The notes below the pieces were generated by a model. The model ran no database searches and had not been told where the DNA came from. It worked only from the letters and a program-made list of their open reading frames with translations. Shown here one piece after another: positions 45,705 to 57,242 of a DNA stretch of 64,000 nt. A program made the translations under genes and the position numbers. Location: the NCBI RefSeq assembly GCF_000964085.1, contig NZ_JZRB01000007.1, forward strand, positions 89,224 through 153,223. The letters run 5' to 3'. The DNA comes from Luteibacter yeojuensis. Its GTDB lineage: Bacteria; Pseudomonadota; Gammaproteobacteria; Xanthomonadales; Rhodanobacteraceae. How positions within the stretch are numbered: position 1 is the first letter of the stretch; each line of letters starts with the position of its first letter.

Positions 45705-45742
45705 TGGTACGGGGCTGGTACGCCGTGGTATGTCACTGGTAC
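45705..45742 (+). promoter_or_regulatory. Array of four helically phased TGGTAY repeats at zwf promoter
   Basis: TGGTAC (45705), TGGTAC (45716), TGGTAT (45726) and TGGTAC (45737) are spaced 11, 10 and 11 bases. As I recall, NagQ boxes of Xanthomonas are TGGTATT repeats separated by four bases, the same period. The last copy forms TGGTACGAT, an extended -10, so binding would cover the zwf promoter. Confidence 0.65.
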
Positions 45743-45785
45743 GATCAAACGGAACCCCTCCGCGAACCCGTCAAGAGGCACTGTC

Positions 45786-47258
45786 GTGAGCGCTCCTTCC
45801 CTGCCGGTCGAACCCTTCGACCTGGTCATCTTCGGCGGCACCGGCGACCTCGCCGTGCGCAAACTCCTCCCCGCGATGTACCACCGGTTCATCGACGGCC
45901 AGATCCTGCCCAAGAGCCGCATCATCGGCGTGGCGCGCGAGGGCCTGGACGACGCCAGCTACCGGGCGCAGGTGCGCACCGCCGTGGAGAAGGGCGTCTC
46001 GCACGTGGCCCCCGCGCAGCTCGATGCCTTCATCGAAATGATCGGCTACCGCTCGCTCGACGCGCGCAAGGCCGATGGCTGGGACGAATTCGCCACGCTG
46101 ATGGGCGACCGCCCCGACCACATCCGCGTGTTCTACCTCTCGACCTCGCCCGACATCTTCACCGACATCTGCCAGCGCCTCGCCTCGCTGGGGCTCAATG
46201 GCGAGGGCTCGCGCGTCGTGCTCGAGAAGCCGATCGGCCGCGACCTGCAAAGCGCCAACGCCATCAACGATGCCGTGGCCCAGGTGTTCACCGAATCGCA
46301 GACCTATCGCATCGACCATTACCTCGGTAAGGAAACGGTGCAGAACCTGCTGGCGCTGCGCTTTGGCAACGCGCTGTTCGAGCCGCTGTGGAACGCGCAG
46401 CACATCGACCACGTGCAGATCACGGTCGCCGAAACCGTCGGCGTGGGCCACCGCGCGGGCTACTACGACCGCGCTGGCGCGCTGCGCGACATGGTGCAGA
46501 ACCACATCCTGCAGCTGTTGTGCATGCTCGCCATGGAACCGCCGTCGTCGCTGTCGCCCGATGCGGTGCGCGATGAGAAATTGAAAGTGCTGCGTTCGCT
46601 GCGCCCGATCAACGGCAGCAACGCGGCCCAGCTCACCGTGCGCGGCCAGTACCGCGCCGGTGCGGCCGAAGGCCAGGGCGTCCCGGGGTACAGCGACGAA
46701 CTGGGCAGCGACCAGTCCAGGACCGAAACCTTCGTCGCCCTCAAGGCGGAGATCGGCAACTGGCGCTGGGCGGGTGTCCCGTTCTACCTGCGCACCGGCA
46801 AACGCCTCCCCAACCGCGTGTCGGAGATCGTGGTGACGTTCCGTGCGTTGCCGCATTCCATCTTCGACCCCGCCAGCGGCGCGCTCATGCCCAACCGCCT
46901 CACGCTGCGCCTGCAGCCGGACGAGGGCGTGAAGCTGTGGCTGACGATCAAGCATCCGGGTCCGGGTGGCCTGCGCCTGCGCCACGTGCCGCTCGACATG
47001 AGCTTCGCGGCGGCGTTCGGCGTCGAGCAGCCCGACGCCTACGAGCGGCTCATCCTCGATGTCGTGCGTGGCAACCCGACCCTGTTCATGCGCCGCGACG
47101 AAGTGGAAGCGGCATGGAACTGGGCCGGCCCCATCCTCGACGCGTGGGAGGCAAGCGGCGATACGCCGAAGCCGTACACCGCGGGCACCTGGGGTCCGAG
47201 CGCCGCCGTGGCGCTCATCGAACGTGATGGCCGCACCTGGGCCGAGGACGCCGCATGA
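45786..47258 (+). CDS. zwf: Glucose-6-phosphate 1-dehydrogenase
   Basis: Zwf oxidises Glc-6-P to 6-phosphogluconolactone with NAD(P)+, the entry to the Entner-Doudoroff and pentose phosphate routes. The GTG at 45786 with AAGAGG upstream gives a 490-residue protein of family length. The N-terminal Rossmann motif is [17 protein letters not shown], the active-site signature [13 protein letters not shown] has its His near residue 178, and the substrate region includes [15 protein letters not shown]. It overlaps pgl by 4 bases and starts a zwf-pgl-edd-eda operon. Its promoter carries TGGTAY repeats that may bring it under NagQ control. Confidence 0.96.
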   Translation: MSAPSLPVEPFDLVIFGGTGDLAVRKLLPAMYHRFIDGQILPKSRIIGVAREGLDDASYRAQVRTAVEKGVSHVAPAQLDAFIEMIGYRSLDARKADGWDEFATLMGDRPDHIRVFYLSTSPDIFTDICQRLASLGLNGEGSRVVLEKPIGRDLQSANAINDAVAQVFTESQTYRIDHYLGKETVQNLLALRFGNALFEPLWNAQHIDHVQITVAETVGVGHRAGYYDRAGALRDMVQNHILQLLCMLAMEPPSSLSPDAVRDEKLKVLRSLRPINGSNAAQLTVRGQYRAGAAEGQGVPGYSDELGSDQSRTETFVALKAEIGNWRWAGVPFYLRTGKRLPNRVSEIVVTFRALPHSIFDPASGALMPNRLTLRLQPDEGVKLWLTIKHPGPGGLRLRHVPLDMSFAAAFGVEQPDAYERLILDVVRGNPTLFMRRDEVEAAWNWAGPILDAWEASGDTPKPYTAGTWGPSAAVALIERDGRTWAEDAA

Positions 47259-47956
47259 ACGCCAAGATCAACCGCCACGAATTCGCCGACAAACTCACGC
47301 TCGCCGACCAGCTCGCGCGCGATATCGCGTCGAAGCTGGATGCCGCCATCAAGGCGCGCGGCAAGGCCACGCTCGCCGTCTCCGGCGGCGGCACGCCGAA
47401 GCAGATGTTCGCCGTGTTGTGCGAGCAGGAAATCGACTGGTCGAAGGTCACCATCACGCTGGTGGACGAGCGCTGGGTGGATACCGACAGCGATCGCAGC
47501 AACGCGAAGCTGGTGGCCGACCACCTGCTGCACCACGAAGCGCACACCGCCACCTTCGTGCCGCTGTTCGACAGCGCGCACAAAGATGACGTGGACGCCG
47601 CGCTGGGTGACGTGGGCAAGCGCATCGACGCGCTCGGCCAGCCGCTCGACGTCGTCATCCTGGGCATGGGCCCGGACGGCCACACCGCGTCGTTCTTCCC
47701 CGGCGGCGACAACCTCGACAAGGCGCTCGACCTCGACGGCAAGCAGGCCGTGATCTCGATGCGCGCCGGCGGCGCCGGCGAGCCGCGCATCACGCTCACC
47801 CTGCCGCGCGTGCTCGACGCGCGCACGCTCTACCTGCACATCGAAGGCAACGACAAGAAGGAACTGCTTGCGAAGGCCGAGGCCGGCGAGGACGTGCCCA
47901 TCCGCGCCGTGCTCACGCAGGATCGCGTGCCGCTGGATGTCTTCTGGGCTCCCTGA
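47255..47956 (+). CDS. pgl: 6-phosphogluconolactonase
   Basis: The 233-residue cytoplasmic enzyme hydrolyses 6-phosphogluconolactone to 6-phosphogluconate. It is of the DevB/SOL type, related to the GlcN-6-P isomerase fold, with [54 protein letters not shown] and [22 protein letters not shown]. The gene overlaps zwf by an ATGA and is followed after 13 bases by edd, so it is translated as part of the operon. Length and motifs are normal. Confidence 0.95.
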   Translation: MNAKINRHEFADKLTLADQLARDIASKLDAAIKARGKATLAVSGGGTPKQMFAVLCEQEIDWSKVTITLVDERWVDTDSDRSNAKLVADHLLHHEAHTATFVPLFDSAHKDDVDAALGDVGKRIDALGQPLDVVILGMGPDGHTASFFPGGDNLDKALDLDGKQAVISMRAGGAGEPRITLTLPRVLDARTLYLHIEGNDKKELLAKAEAGEDVPIRAVLTQDRVPLDVFWAP

Positions 47957-47969
47957 CGGAATACCTGCC

Positions 47970-49781
<1,812 letters not shown>

Positions 49782-49795
49782 TCAACGGAGTAACG

Positions 49796-50440
49796 ATGAG
49801 CAACGAAGCAAAGCAGTCGAAGGTCGAAGCCACCCTGGCGCTCGCGCCGGTGGTTCCCGTCGTGATCATCGAGGACGCCTCGAAGGCCGTGGGCATGGCC
49901 CGCGCCCTCGTCGCCGGCGGCATCCCCGCCATCGAAGTGACGCTGCGCACGCCGGCGGCGCTCGATGCGGTACGCGCCATCGCCGCCGAAGTGGAAGGCG
50001 CGTTCGTGGGCGTCGGCACCGTACTCACCGCGAAGGACCTCGACGCCGCGCTGAAGGCCGGCGCGAAATTCGCCGTGTCGCCGGGCAGCGCACCGCGCCT
50101 GCTCGATGCGGCCGATGACTCCGAACTGCCGCTGCTGCCGGGCGCCGCCACCTCCAGCGAAGCCATGGAGCTGCTCGAGCGCGGCTACCGTTTCCAGAAG
50201 TTCTTCCCGGCCATGCCCGCCGGCGGCCCCAAGCTCATCGGTGCGTGGGCCTCCCCGCTACCGCAGATCCGCTTCTGCCCCACGGGCGGCGTCAGCCTCG
50301 CCAACGCCCCCGAGTTCCTCTCCCTGCCCAACGTGGCCTGCGTGGGCGGCTCATGGCTCACCCCCGCGGACAAGCTCGCCGCCGGCGACTACGCCGCCAT
50401 CGAAGCCCTGGCCCGCGAAGCCGCGCAGCTGAAGCGCTAA
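49796..50440 (+). CDS. eda: KDPG/KHG aldolase
   Basis: Eda splits KDPG into pyruvate and glyceraldehyde-3-phosphate. The 214-residue class I aldolase shows [38 protein letters not shown] (with the catalytic Glu in IEVTLRT), [27 protein letters not shown] and the Schiff-base Lys in [14 protein letters not shown], followed by [20 protein letters not shown] upstream is a strong ribosome site. It ends the zwf-pgl-edd-eda operon. A type A repeat follows after 15 bases, with no classical terminator. Confidence 0.97.
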   Translation: MSNEAKQSKVEATLALAPVVPVVIIEDASKAVGMARALVAGGIPAIEVTLRTPAALDAVRAIAAEVEGAFVGVGTVLTAKDLDAALKAGAKFAVSPGSAPRLLDAADDSELPLLPGAATSSEAMELLERGYRFQKFFPAMPAGGPKLIGAWASPLPQIRFCPTGGVSLANAPEFLSLPNVACVGGSWLTPADKLAAGDYAAIEALAREAAQLKR

Positions 50441-50455
50441 AGCCCGCTGCGTGTC

Positions 50456-50523
50456 GTAGGAGCCCACACCCGTGGGCGACAGCTCTTCGCAAAAAGCTGT
50501 CGCCCACGGGTGTGGGCTCCTAC
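50456..50523. repeat. REP-like inverted repeat, type A (near-consensus)
   Basis: Long arms run from GTAGGAGCCCACACCCGTG to CACGGGTGTGGGCTCCTAC, with the stem continuing through AGCTCTTCGCAAAAAGCT. Pairing is almost complete over the full 68 bases. It lies directly after eda. Confidence 0.93.
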
Positions 50524-50600
50524 GCAAGGCCATTCATCCGGCACAAGGCGCGGAGTTCGTGCGATCCTTCGCACCTTTCGTATACCCGTAGCCCCGTCCC

Positions 50601-51452
50601 ATGGTTTACATCGCCCTCGCCATCCTCTTCAGCGTCGCCGTTTCGGTCCTGCTGAAGTTCGCCCGCCGCGCGGGCATCGATATCGTCCAGGCCGTGGCCA
50701 CGAACTACGTGGTGGCTTCGCTGCTTGCCTGGCAGCTGCTCGGCGCCACGCCGCAGGCCGCGCTCGCGGCGAAGGCCACCTGGCTACCGCTGGTCGCGCT
50801 CGGCATACTGCTGCCCGCCATCTTCGTGGTCCTCGCACGCTCCGTGCGCACGGCCGGCATCGTCCGCACCGACGTCGCGCAGCGCCTGTCGCTGTTCGTA
50901 TCACTGTTCGCCGCGTTCGTGTTCCTCGGCGACGTACTCACTGGCCAGAAGGCGCTGGGTATCGGCATCGCGCTCGTCGCCGTGCTGTGCGTGCTGTGGC
51001 GGAAGGAACACGGCAAGGCGGAAGGCGGCGCGTGGTGGGCGCCGCTGCTGGTGTTCGCGGGGTTCGGCGCCATCGATATCTGCTTCAAGCTCGTGGCGAA
51101 GGCCGGCGCTTCGTTCGCGGCCGGGCTGCTCGGCGCGTTCCTGATCGCGCTGGTGCTGTGCTGGGTCGTCGCGATCGTGCGCGCCGTCGCCGGCAAGGCA
51201 CCGCTCACGGCACGCAGCATCGGCTTCGGCGTGCTCCTAGGCGCGTGCAACTTCGCCAACATCCTGTTCTATGTGCGCGGCCATCAGGCGCTGCCGCACG
51301 ACCCGTCCCTGGTCTTCGCGTCGATGAACGTGGGCGTGGTGGTACTCGGTTCGCTCGTGGGCGCGCTGGGATTCCGCGAGAAACTTTCCGCGGTGAACTG
51401 GGTGGGCGTGGTGCTGGCCATCGCTGCCGTGGCGATCATGACCTTCATGTGA
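50601..51452 (+). CDS. EamA/DMT-family membrane transporter
   Basis: The 283-residue protein has about ten membrane helices in two EamA repeats, with the second repeat beginning around WWAPLLVFAGFGAIDICFKLV. The first helix starts directly at the N-terminus (VYIALAILFSVAVSVLLKF). The VFLGDVLTGQKALGIGIALVAVLCVLW and VGVVVLGSLVGALGFREKLSAVNWVGVVLAIAAVAIM segments are the usual helix 4-5 and 9-10 pairs of drug/metabolite transporters. The substrate cannot be predicted. It stands alone between two repeat elements downstream of eda. Confidence 0.85.
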   Translation: MVYIALAILFSVAVSVLLKFARRAGIDIVQAVATNYVVASLLAWQLLGATPQAALAAKATWLPLVALGILLPAIFVVLARSVRTAGIVRTDVAQRLSLFVSLFAAFVFLGDVLTGQKALGIGIALVAVLCVLWRKEHGKAEGGAWWAPLLVFAGFGAIDICFKLVAKAGASFAAGLLGAFLIALVLCWVVAIVRAVAGKAPLTARSIGFGVLLGACNFANILFYVRGHQALPHDPSLVFASMNVGVVVLGSLVGALGFREKLSAVNWVGVVLAIAAVAIMTFM

Positions 51453-51464
51453 TGCGTTGCCCGC

Positions 51465-51550
51465 TGTAGGATCCAGCTTGCTGGCGACATCTCTCGCGAC
51501 CACCTCCAAGGCTTTTGTGAGAAGCTGTCGCCCACAAGTGGGCTCCTACA
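51465..51550. repeat. Degenerate type A REP-like element
   Basis: The right end (AGCTGTCGCCCACAAGTGGGCTCCTACA, ending 51550) is well preserved, while the left arm (TGTAGGATCCAGCTTGCTGGCGACA) has diverged and pairs poorly with it. It appears to be a decaying copy. Confidence 0.7.
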
Positions 51551-51562
51551 CAGGGCACATCC

Positions 51563-52909
51563 TTACTGCAGCAGGCGGTTGATCTCTTCGATGTCTTCGA
51601 GTGACGCGACGCCCGCGGAGCGCTTGAGGTTGAGCTTGTTGAGGATGAACTGGTGGCGCACCGAGATGTACTGGCTGCGCACGTTCGCGAGCTGTTCGAT
51701 GGCCACCACCACGTTCGTCAGGCTCTGCGTGCCGATGTCGTAGCCGGCGCGCAGGGAGTCGAGCGCTTTCTTCGCCGCATCCACCGAGCCGCGCGCATCG
51801 TTCACCTGGCCGATGCCATCCACCACCTGGTTGAAGTAGTTGTACGCATCGCGCGCGGTGTGGCGGCGCAGGGCTTCAAGGTCATCCTGGTCGGCGTCGC
51901 GCTGGTGGATCGCCTGGCGTACCTGCGATTGCGTCAGCCCACCGCTGAACAGCGGCACCGTGAGCACCAGGCCTACCGTGGTGTTGCCCGGGCCATAACC
52001 GGCGCCGCCGCGCATGGTGTTCGACCACGCGCCCGTCTTGTCGTAGCCCATGGCAAGCCCCACCGTCGGCAGGTGGCCCGCGCGCGCGGCCGTGATCGAA
52101 TGCTCGTCAGCCTTCACGAGGTGGCCCGCCGCGAGGATATCGGGGTTCTGGTTCATGGCCTGGTCCACCCACGCCTGCGCATCGTTCGGTGACGGCGGCT
52201 GCATCGGCAGGTCTTCGCGCAGGGTCTTCAGGTGGCCAGGCTCCTTGCCGGTCAGTTCCTGCAACGCGCGGCGCGCATCCTGCAGCGTGTTCTGCACGCT
52301 CACCCGCTGCGAGCGGATGAAGAAGTAATACGCCTCCGACTGGCTCACGTCCGCTGCCGGGTTGATGCCTTGCTGCACCAGCACCTTCGCTTGCTCGTTC
52401 TGCGCCTTGTAGCCATCCTCATAGGACTGGAACACCTCGAGCTGGTCCTGCGCCACCAGCACGTTGAAGTACGCGGTGGCCACGCGCACGTACAGGCTCT
52501 GCAGTTCACCGCGGTAGGTTTCCTCCTGTGCGTCGGCGGTATCGTGCGCGCCGCGTTCGCGGGCGAACTTCGACACGTCCACCACCGTCTGGTCCAGCGC
52601 CAGGGTAAAGTCGCGCTGGCGGCTGTGGCCGCCGCCGGTGCTCGTGCCCTGGTCGGTGCCATCGCTGTACACGCGGCCGGGGTGGAACTGCTGCATTTCC
52701 AGGCCCGCGCTCAGCTGCGGCAGCAGGGCCGAGCGCGCTTGCGGCACGGCTTCGGCGGCCACGAGGCGGCGGGCGTCGGCGCCGGCCAGCACCGGGTCGT
52801 TGGCCACGGCCTCGCGGTAGATGTCGAGCAGATCCTCGGCGCCGGCCGCGGCGGGTGCCAGGCCGGCCATCGCCAGCAGGAGGCGGTAGGCCCAGGTCTT
52901 CGTCCCCAT
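51563..52909 (-). CDS. tolC: TolC-family outer-membrane export protein
   Basis: The 448-residue protein has a signal peptide (MGTKTWAYRLLLAMAGLAPAAAGAE) and begins its mature part with EDLLDIYREAVANDPVLAGADARR, the classical TolC/type I secretion outer-membrane factor opening. The two alpha-barrel repeats carry ARSALLPQLSAGLEM and ARAGHLPTVGLAMGYDKTG. VGLVLTVPLFSGGLTQSQVRQAIHQRD matches the second repeat. It should serve type I secretion or RND and MFS pumps lacking their own duct, possibly including the orphan RND pump at 33-36 kb. The ATG at 52909 is chosen because it begins the signal sequence. Confidence 0.93.
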   Translation of the reverse strand: MGTKTWAYRLLLAMAGLAPAAAGAEDLLDIYREAVANDPVLAGADARRLVAAEAVPQARSALLPQLSAGLEMQQFHPGRVYSDGTDQGTSTGGGHSRQRDFTLALDQTVVDVSKFARERGAHDTADAQEETYRGELQSLYVRVATAYFNVLVAQDQLEVFQSYEDGYKAQNEQAKVLVQQGINPAADVSQSEAYYFFIRSQRVSVQNTLQDARRALQELTGKEPGHLKTLREDLPMQPPSPNDAQAWVDQAMNQNPDILAAGHLVKADEHSITAARAGHLPTVGLAMGYDKTGAWSNTMRGGAGYGPGNTTVGLVLTVPLFSGGLTQSQVRQAIHQRDADQDDLEALRRHTARDAYNYFNQVVDGIGQVNDARGSVDAAKKALDSLRAGYDIGTQSLTNVVVAIEQLANVRSQYISVRHQFILNKLNLKRSAGVASLEDIEEINRLLQ

Positions 52910-53053
52910 GTTCGTTGTCCTTGCACGCTTGTCTATGGATGAAGCGGCAGGAGCAAGTCGCATGCCACGCCCGGAAGCGAGGCGTGGCGCGGGTTGCAGG
53001 GCTCATGCGCGTGTCCGCGGACACCGCCCTGCGGACACAGGGGACAACGCCGC

Positions 53054-54541
53054 CTACGCCAGGCGGGCGTCCGCGGTGTCGTCCGGGAGCGGCGGCAGGG
53101 CCTCGTCCACCGTCAGCGGTGCGTCGCCCGCCAGCAGCTCCTTCGCTTCGGCGTGGTCGGCCACGGCAGGCGGCGAGCCACGCAGCGGCAGGCCGGCGGT
53201 CTCGGTCACGAAGAGCATGGTGATGACACCCACCACGGCGGCGCCCATCAGGTAATAGGCGGGCACCATCGGGTCGCCCGTGCGCTCCACCAGCCACGCG
53301 GTAACCAGCGGCGTCGTGCCGCCGAACAGCGATACCGACACATTGAACGCGATCGACAGCGCGCTATAACGCACCGGGGTATAGAACAGCGCCGGCAGCG
53401 TCGCGGGCATGGTGCTGGTGAACGCCACCAGCGCCACGCCAAGCAACATCAGCCCGGTGAAGATCCACGCGTCGTTGCCCGTGCGCACCAGCAGCATGCA
53501 GGGGATGGCCAGCAGGAACATCGCCACGCAGGCGCCGATGATCATGGGGCGGCGGCCGAAGCGGTCGCTGAAACGGCCACCCACGACATTGAGCGGCATC
53601 ATCACCAGCATGACGATGAGGATGAGCAACAGGCCCTTCGCTTCGCTGTAGCCCAGCGTCACCGTGAGGTAGCTCGGCATGTACGTCAGTAGCATGTAAT
53701 CGGTGACGTTGAACACCAGCACCAGGCCGATGCACTTCAGCAGCTGCGTGCCGTGGACGGAAACCAGTTCGAGCAGGCCGATGCGCGGCTTGTCGCCCGC
53801 GGCTTCCATCGCTTCCGCATGCGCCTTGAACGCCGGCGTCTCTTCCAGCTTCATGCGCATGTACAGGCCGAGCAGGCCCAGCGGGCCGGCCACGAGGAAC
53901 GGCACGCGCCAGCCCCACGCCAGCATGTCGTCGCTACCCAGCAGGGTAGTGAGCGCGGTGACCACGCCAGCGCCGGCGATATAACCACCCAGCGTGCCGA
54001 ACTCCAGCCAGCTGCCCATTTGCCCGCGCCGCGCGTCGGTCGAATATTCGGCGATGAACGTCGCCGCGCCACCGTATTCGCCGCCCGTGGAGAAGCCCTG
54101 CAGCAGGCGTGCGAGCAGCAGCAACGCCGGTGCCCACAGGCCGATGCGTTCGTAACTGGGGATCAGGCCGATGGCGAACGTGCCGAGCGCCATCATGATC
54201 ATCGTCGCGGCCAGCACGCGCTGGCGGCCAAAGCGGTCGCCCAGCGGGCCGAACACGATGCCGCCGATGGGGCGCACGAGGAACGCGACGGTGAAGGTCG
54301 CGAACGTGGCGATCACCTGCGCGGTGGGGCTGTTGCCTGGGAAGAACACATGGCCCAGCGTCACGGCGAGGTAGCCGTACACGCCGAAGTCGAACCACTC
54401 CATGGCGTTGCCAAGGGCCGCCGCGCCCACGGCACGCTTCAGCATGCCCTCGTCGACGATGGTGAGGTCATCGGGCTTGAGGTGTTTGCGGCGGCGGGTG
54501 AACCAGCCGAAGTGGGCGTCGTGCCCGGCGGTATCCTGCAT
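53054..54541 (-). CDS. proP: ProP-like MFS transporter (metabolite:H+ symporter family)
   Basis: The 495-residue inner-membrane protein has twelve helices and close family features: GNAMEWFDFGVYGYLAVTLGHVFFP, FGPLGDRFGRQRVLAATMIMMA, LLLARLLQGFSTGGEYGGAATFIAEYS and GGRFSDRFGRRPMIIG. These match the metabolite:H+ symporter family containing ProP (proline/betaine) and KgtP. Proline/glycine betaine uptake is the best guess, though the C-terminal coiled coil of E. coli ProP is not obvious here. The start at 54541 (MQDTAGHD) is used. The frame continues upstream through a palindrome without coding support. Confidence 0.85.
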   Translation of the reverse strand: MQDTAGHDAHFGWFTRRRKHLKPDDLTIVDEGMLKRAVGAAALGNAMEWFDFGVYGYLAVTLGHVFFPGNSPTAQVIATFATFTVAFLVRPIGGIVFGPLGDRFGRQRVLAATMIMMALGTFAIGLIPSYERIGLWAPALLLLARLLQGFSTGGEYGGAATFIAEYSTDARRGQMGSWLEFGTLGGYIAGAGVVTALTTLLGSDDMLAWGWRVPFLVAGPLGLLGLYMRMKLEETPAFKAHAEAMEAAGDKPRIGLLELVSVHGTQLLKCIGLVLVFNVTDYMLLTYMPSYLTVTLGYSEAKGLLLILIVMLVMMPLNVVGGRFSDRFGRRPMIIGACVAMFLLAIPCMLLVRTGNDAWIFTGLMLLGVALVAFTSTMPATLPALFYTPVRYSALSIAFNVSVSLFGGTTPLVTAWLVERTGDPMVPAYYLMGAAVVGVITMLFVTETAGLPLRGSPPAVADHAEAKELLAGDAPLTVDEALPPLPDDTADARLA

Positions 54542-54727
54542 CGTGTGTGCTCCTGTTTCTCGCGGCCACGCAGGCACGCCACAGCGTGGCCGGGGCCAAC
54601 CGTCCTGAAGAAGGGGGATGCGCAACGCGGAAGGCGGCGCTCGGCGCGGTCCGCGGAAGGGGACACACGCGGTGAATATCAGCCGGATAATACCAAGCGT
54701 GACGTTAAGCGAATGTGGGGCCGTTGC

Positions 54728-54773
54728 TGTGGGAGCGCGCTTGCGCGCGATCGCGCGCAAGCGCGCTCCCACA
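54728..54773. repeat. 46-bp perfect palindrome, second copy
   Basis: It is identical base for base to 22049-22094, beginning TGTGGGAGCGCGC and ending GCGCGCTCCCACA. It lies between the proP start and the nagR stop. Confidence 0.93.
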
Positions 54774-54783
54774 GTTCAACGGA

Positions 54784-55812
54784 TCACAAACGGCGCGGCG
54801 CCGTAGAGCCGCGCACTACCAAGTCGGGGCTGAAACCCTCGTTGCCGATATCCGGCGCACCGCCATCGCGCTCGAGTTCGGCGATGAGCCGCTGCGCCGC
54901 GTGGCGGCCGATTTCCTCGGTGTTCTGCCGCGCCGTGGTGAGGGCGGGCCACGACTGCTTCGAGAACGGGCTGTCTTCGAAGCCGGCGATGGAGAGCTCC
55001 CACGGCACGTCGACACCACCCGAGCGCGCGGCGGCGAGGACGCCGGCGGCGATTTCGTCGTTGGAACCGAAGATGGCGGTGGGCGGGTTGCGCAGCGCGA
55101 GCAGCCGGCGCGCGCCGCGGAAACCGTCGTCGAACGAGTAATCGCCTTCCACCACAAGCGCGGGATCCACGTCGATGCCGTACTCGCGCAGCGCATCCTC
55201 GTAGCCCTGGTAGCGCTCGGGGCTGGAGCGGTGCTCCTTGCCACCCCACAGGAACCCGATGCGGTGGTGGCCGAGCTGGATGAGGTGTTCGGTGATGGCG
55301 TAGGCCGCGTCGCGGTCGTCGACGAAGACGCAGGGCCAGCCGTCTTTCGGGTCCTGCCGCGCGGAGATGATGCGCACGAAGGGCACGTTCTGTTCGGTGA
55401 GCGAGGCCAGCAGGCCGGGCTGCTCGGACATGGGCGGGCACAACACCAGGCCGGCAAGGCGGTTGCGGCGGACCAGGTCGCCCAGCTGCTCGGCCAGGCG
55501 CGGGGCACCGGAATCGCAGGGGTGGATCTGCAGGCCGAAGCCACGCTCGCGGCATACCGACAGCACGCCGTTCTGCATGGCGATGACGTAGTGCGCGTTC
55601 GGGTTGTCGTAGACCAGGCCCAGCGCGTACGTACGGGCGCTGCGCAGGCTGCGAGCCGCCTGGTCGGGCTGGTAATCCAGCGCCTCGATGGCGCGCAGCA
55701 CCTTGTCGCGCGTGCGCGCGTGCACGGAGGGTTCGTGGTTGATGACGCGGGAGACGGTCTTCAGCGAAACGCCGGCCCGCTCGGCAACGTCCTTGATGGT
55801 GGGGCTACGCAA
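54784..55812 (-). CDS. nagR: LacI-family repressor, NagR-like
   Basis: The 342-residue protein has an N-terminal LacI helix-turn-helix (TIKDVAERAGVSLKTVSRVINHEPSVHARTRDKV, about 5-38) with hinge helix QAARSLRSART, and a periplasmic-binding-protein-like effector domain (about 62-335) with IFGSNDEIAAGVLAAARSGG and ISIAGFEDSPFSKQSWPALTTARQ-type motifs. It lies directly before nagP on the same strand. A perfect TGACAACGTTGTCA palindrome in the nagP/nagK gap equals the box I recall for Xanthomonas NagR, so GlcNAc-responsive repression of nagP, nagK and perhaps the receptor is expected. Confidence 0.93.
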   Translation of the reverse strand: MRSPTIKDVAERAGVSLKTVSRVINHEPSVHARTRDKVLRAIEALDYQPDQAARSLRSARTYALGLVYDNPNAHYVIAMQNGVLSVCRERGFGLQIHPCDSGAPRLAEQLGDLVRRNRLAGLVLCPPMSEQPGLLASLTEQNVPFVRIISARQDPKDGWPCVFVDDRDAAYAITEHLIQLGHHRIGFLWGGKEHRSSPERYQGYEDALREYGIDVDPALVVEGDYSFDDGFRGARRLLALRNPPTAIFGSNDEIAAGVLAAARSGGVDVPWELSIAGFEDSPFSKQSWPALTTARQNTEEIGRHAAQRLIAELERDGGAPDIGNEGFSPDLVVRGSTAPRRL

Positions 55813-55877
55813 TCTACGACCCTCGATAGCAGGACGGCCATCCTAGCGGATGGCCGTCACCGAGCGAAGATGGGTTA

Positions 55878-57167
55878 TCAGCCCTTCGTATGCTGGCCGA
55901 CCTTATGGCCGACCGCGCCGTAAAACAGGATGTACAGGTAGCAGGGCGCCATGATCGCCAGGAAGACCAGCTGGAAGTCGTGGCCCTGCTTCAGGTGCAC
56001 GAAGATCTGCGGCAGGGCGGCGCCGCCAACGATACCCATGATCATCAGCGCCGAGCCGATTTCCGTCAGCGAGCCCAGCCCCTTGATGGCCAGGGGGAAG
56101 ATCGCCGGCCACATCATCGCGTTCGCGAAACCCAGCGCGGCGACGAATGCCACCGAGGTGTAACCGGTGGTGACATAGGTGCCGATCGAGAACAGCACGC
56201 CGAGGATGGCCGAGATCGCCAGGTACTTGTGCTGCGAAATGACCTTCGGGATCAGCACCAGGCCGGCCACGTAACCCACCAGCATGGCCACGAGGGTGTA
56301 CGAGGTGAAGTGCTTGGTGTCTTCCGGCGTCATGCCGAAGCCCTGGCCGTAGGTGCCGATGGCATCGCCGGCCATCACTTCCACGCCGACGTAGAGGAAG
56401 AGGCAGAGCACACCGAGCCACAGGTGCGGAAAGCTGAAGATGCTGCCCTTCGCATGCCCGATAGCACGCTCGGAGTTGTCGGTCGAGGCGCGGATCTCCG
56501 GCAGCGACGAGCGCACCACCCAGATCGCCAGCACCACCAGCAGGCCGGCCATCGCGAGGTATGGCATGTGCACCTTCGCCGCGAAGCCGTTGAGCAGGGC
56601 TTCCTTCTCGGCGGGGGAGCCCGCCGCGGCGATCTGCTTGTCGAAGCCGCCGATGTTGCTCATCACGAGCCAGCCGAAGACGAACGGGGCCAGCGCGCCC
56701 GCGACCTTGTTGCAGATGCCCATGAAGGCGATGCGCTGCGCGGCGCTATCGATGGGGCCAAGCACCGAGATATAGGGGTTGGACGCCGTCTGCAGCAGGG
56801 AGAGCCCAGCGCCGATGATGAACAACCCGGTGAGCGCGCCCGGGTAGATGCGCATGGTGACGAACTGGCCGAAGGTCGCCGCGCCGATCGCCATGACGAA
56901 CAGGCCCAGGCCCATGCCTTTCTTCATGCCGGTCTTCTTCAGGATGAAGGAGGCAGGCAGTGCCAGGCAGAAGTAGGAGAGGTAGAACGCACCAGGCACG
57001 AGGAAGGCGCCCACGTCATCCAGGTTGAAAGCCAGCTTCACGAAGGTGATGAGCGGGCCGTTTAGCCACGTGACGAAGCCGAAAATGAAGAACAGGATGC
57101 CGATGATGATCATCGGCCCGACGCTGGACTGACGCGTCTCGCCGACGGCGGCCGTGGTGGACGACAT
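55878..57167 (-). CDS. nagP: N-acetylglucosamine MFS transporter NagP (FucP family)
   Basis: The 429-residue inner-membrane symporter has twelve helices, with FFIFGFVTWLNGPLITFVKLAFNLDDVGAFLVPGAFYLSYF at the start, typical of FHS/FucP transporters, and NPYISVLGP and MMWPAIFPLAIKGLG further on. NagP proteins of Xanthomonas and Shewanella import GlcNAc without phosphorylation, which fits the presence of nagK. The ATG at 57167 is used. A TTGACA at 57237-57242 on the minus strand, inside an operator-like site, is its probable -35 box. nagR follows after 65 bases. Confidence 0.94.
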   Translation of the reverse strand: MSSTTAAVGETRQSSVGPMIIIGILFFIFGFVTWLNGPLITFVKLAFNLDDVGAFLVPGAFYLSYFCLALPASFILKKTGMKKGMGLGLFVMAIGAATFGQFVTMRIYPGALTGLFIIGAGLSLLQTASNPYISVLGPIDSAAQRIAFMGICNKVAGALAPFVFGWLVMSNIGGFDKQIAAAGSPAEKEALLNGFAAKVHMPYLAMAGLLVVLAIWVVRSSLPEIRASTDNSERAIGHAKGSIFSFPHLWLGVLCLFLYVGVEVMAGDAIGTYGQGFGMTPEDTKHFTSYTLVAMLVGYVAGLVLIPKVISQHKYLAISAILGVLFSIGTYVTTGYTSVAFVAALGFANAMMWPAIFPLAIKGLGSLTEIGSALMIMGIVGGAALPQIFVHLKQGHDFQLVFLAIMAPCYLYILFYGAVGHKVGQHTKG

Positions 57168-57227
57168 TGGGTGGTTCCCCTTAGCTGGTGTGGATCCGTC
57201 GTGGATTTGTCCTTTATTGACTCGTGC

Positions 57228-57242
57228 GCGCAACGTTGTCAA
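57228..57242 (-). promoter_or_regulatory. NagR-like half-degenerate operator with nagP -35 box
   Basis: GCGCAACGTTGTCA matches the palindrome TGACAACGTTGTCA at 11 of 14 positions. The minus strand reads TTGACA at 57242-57237, a perfect -35, with CAATAA 17 bases downstream as a weak -10. Repressor binding would block it. Confidence 0.6.

Noticed and set aside
54542..54772. N-terminal extension of the ProP-like transporter
   Set aside because: It also reads through a palindromic repeat and lacks transporter sequence.
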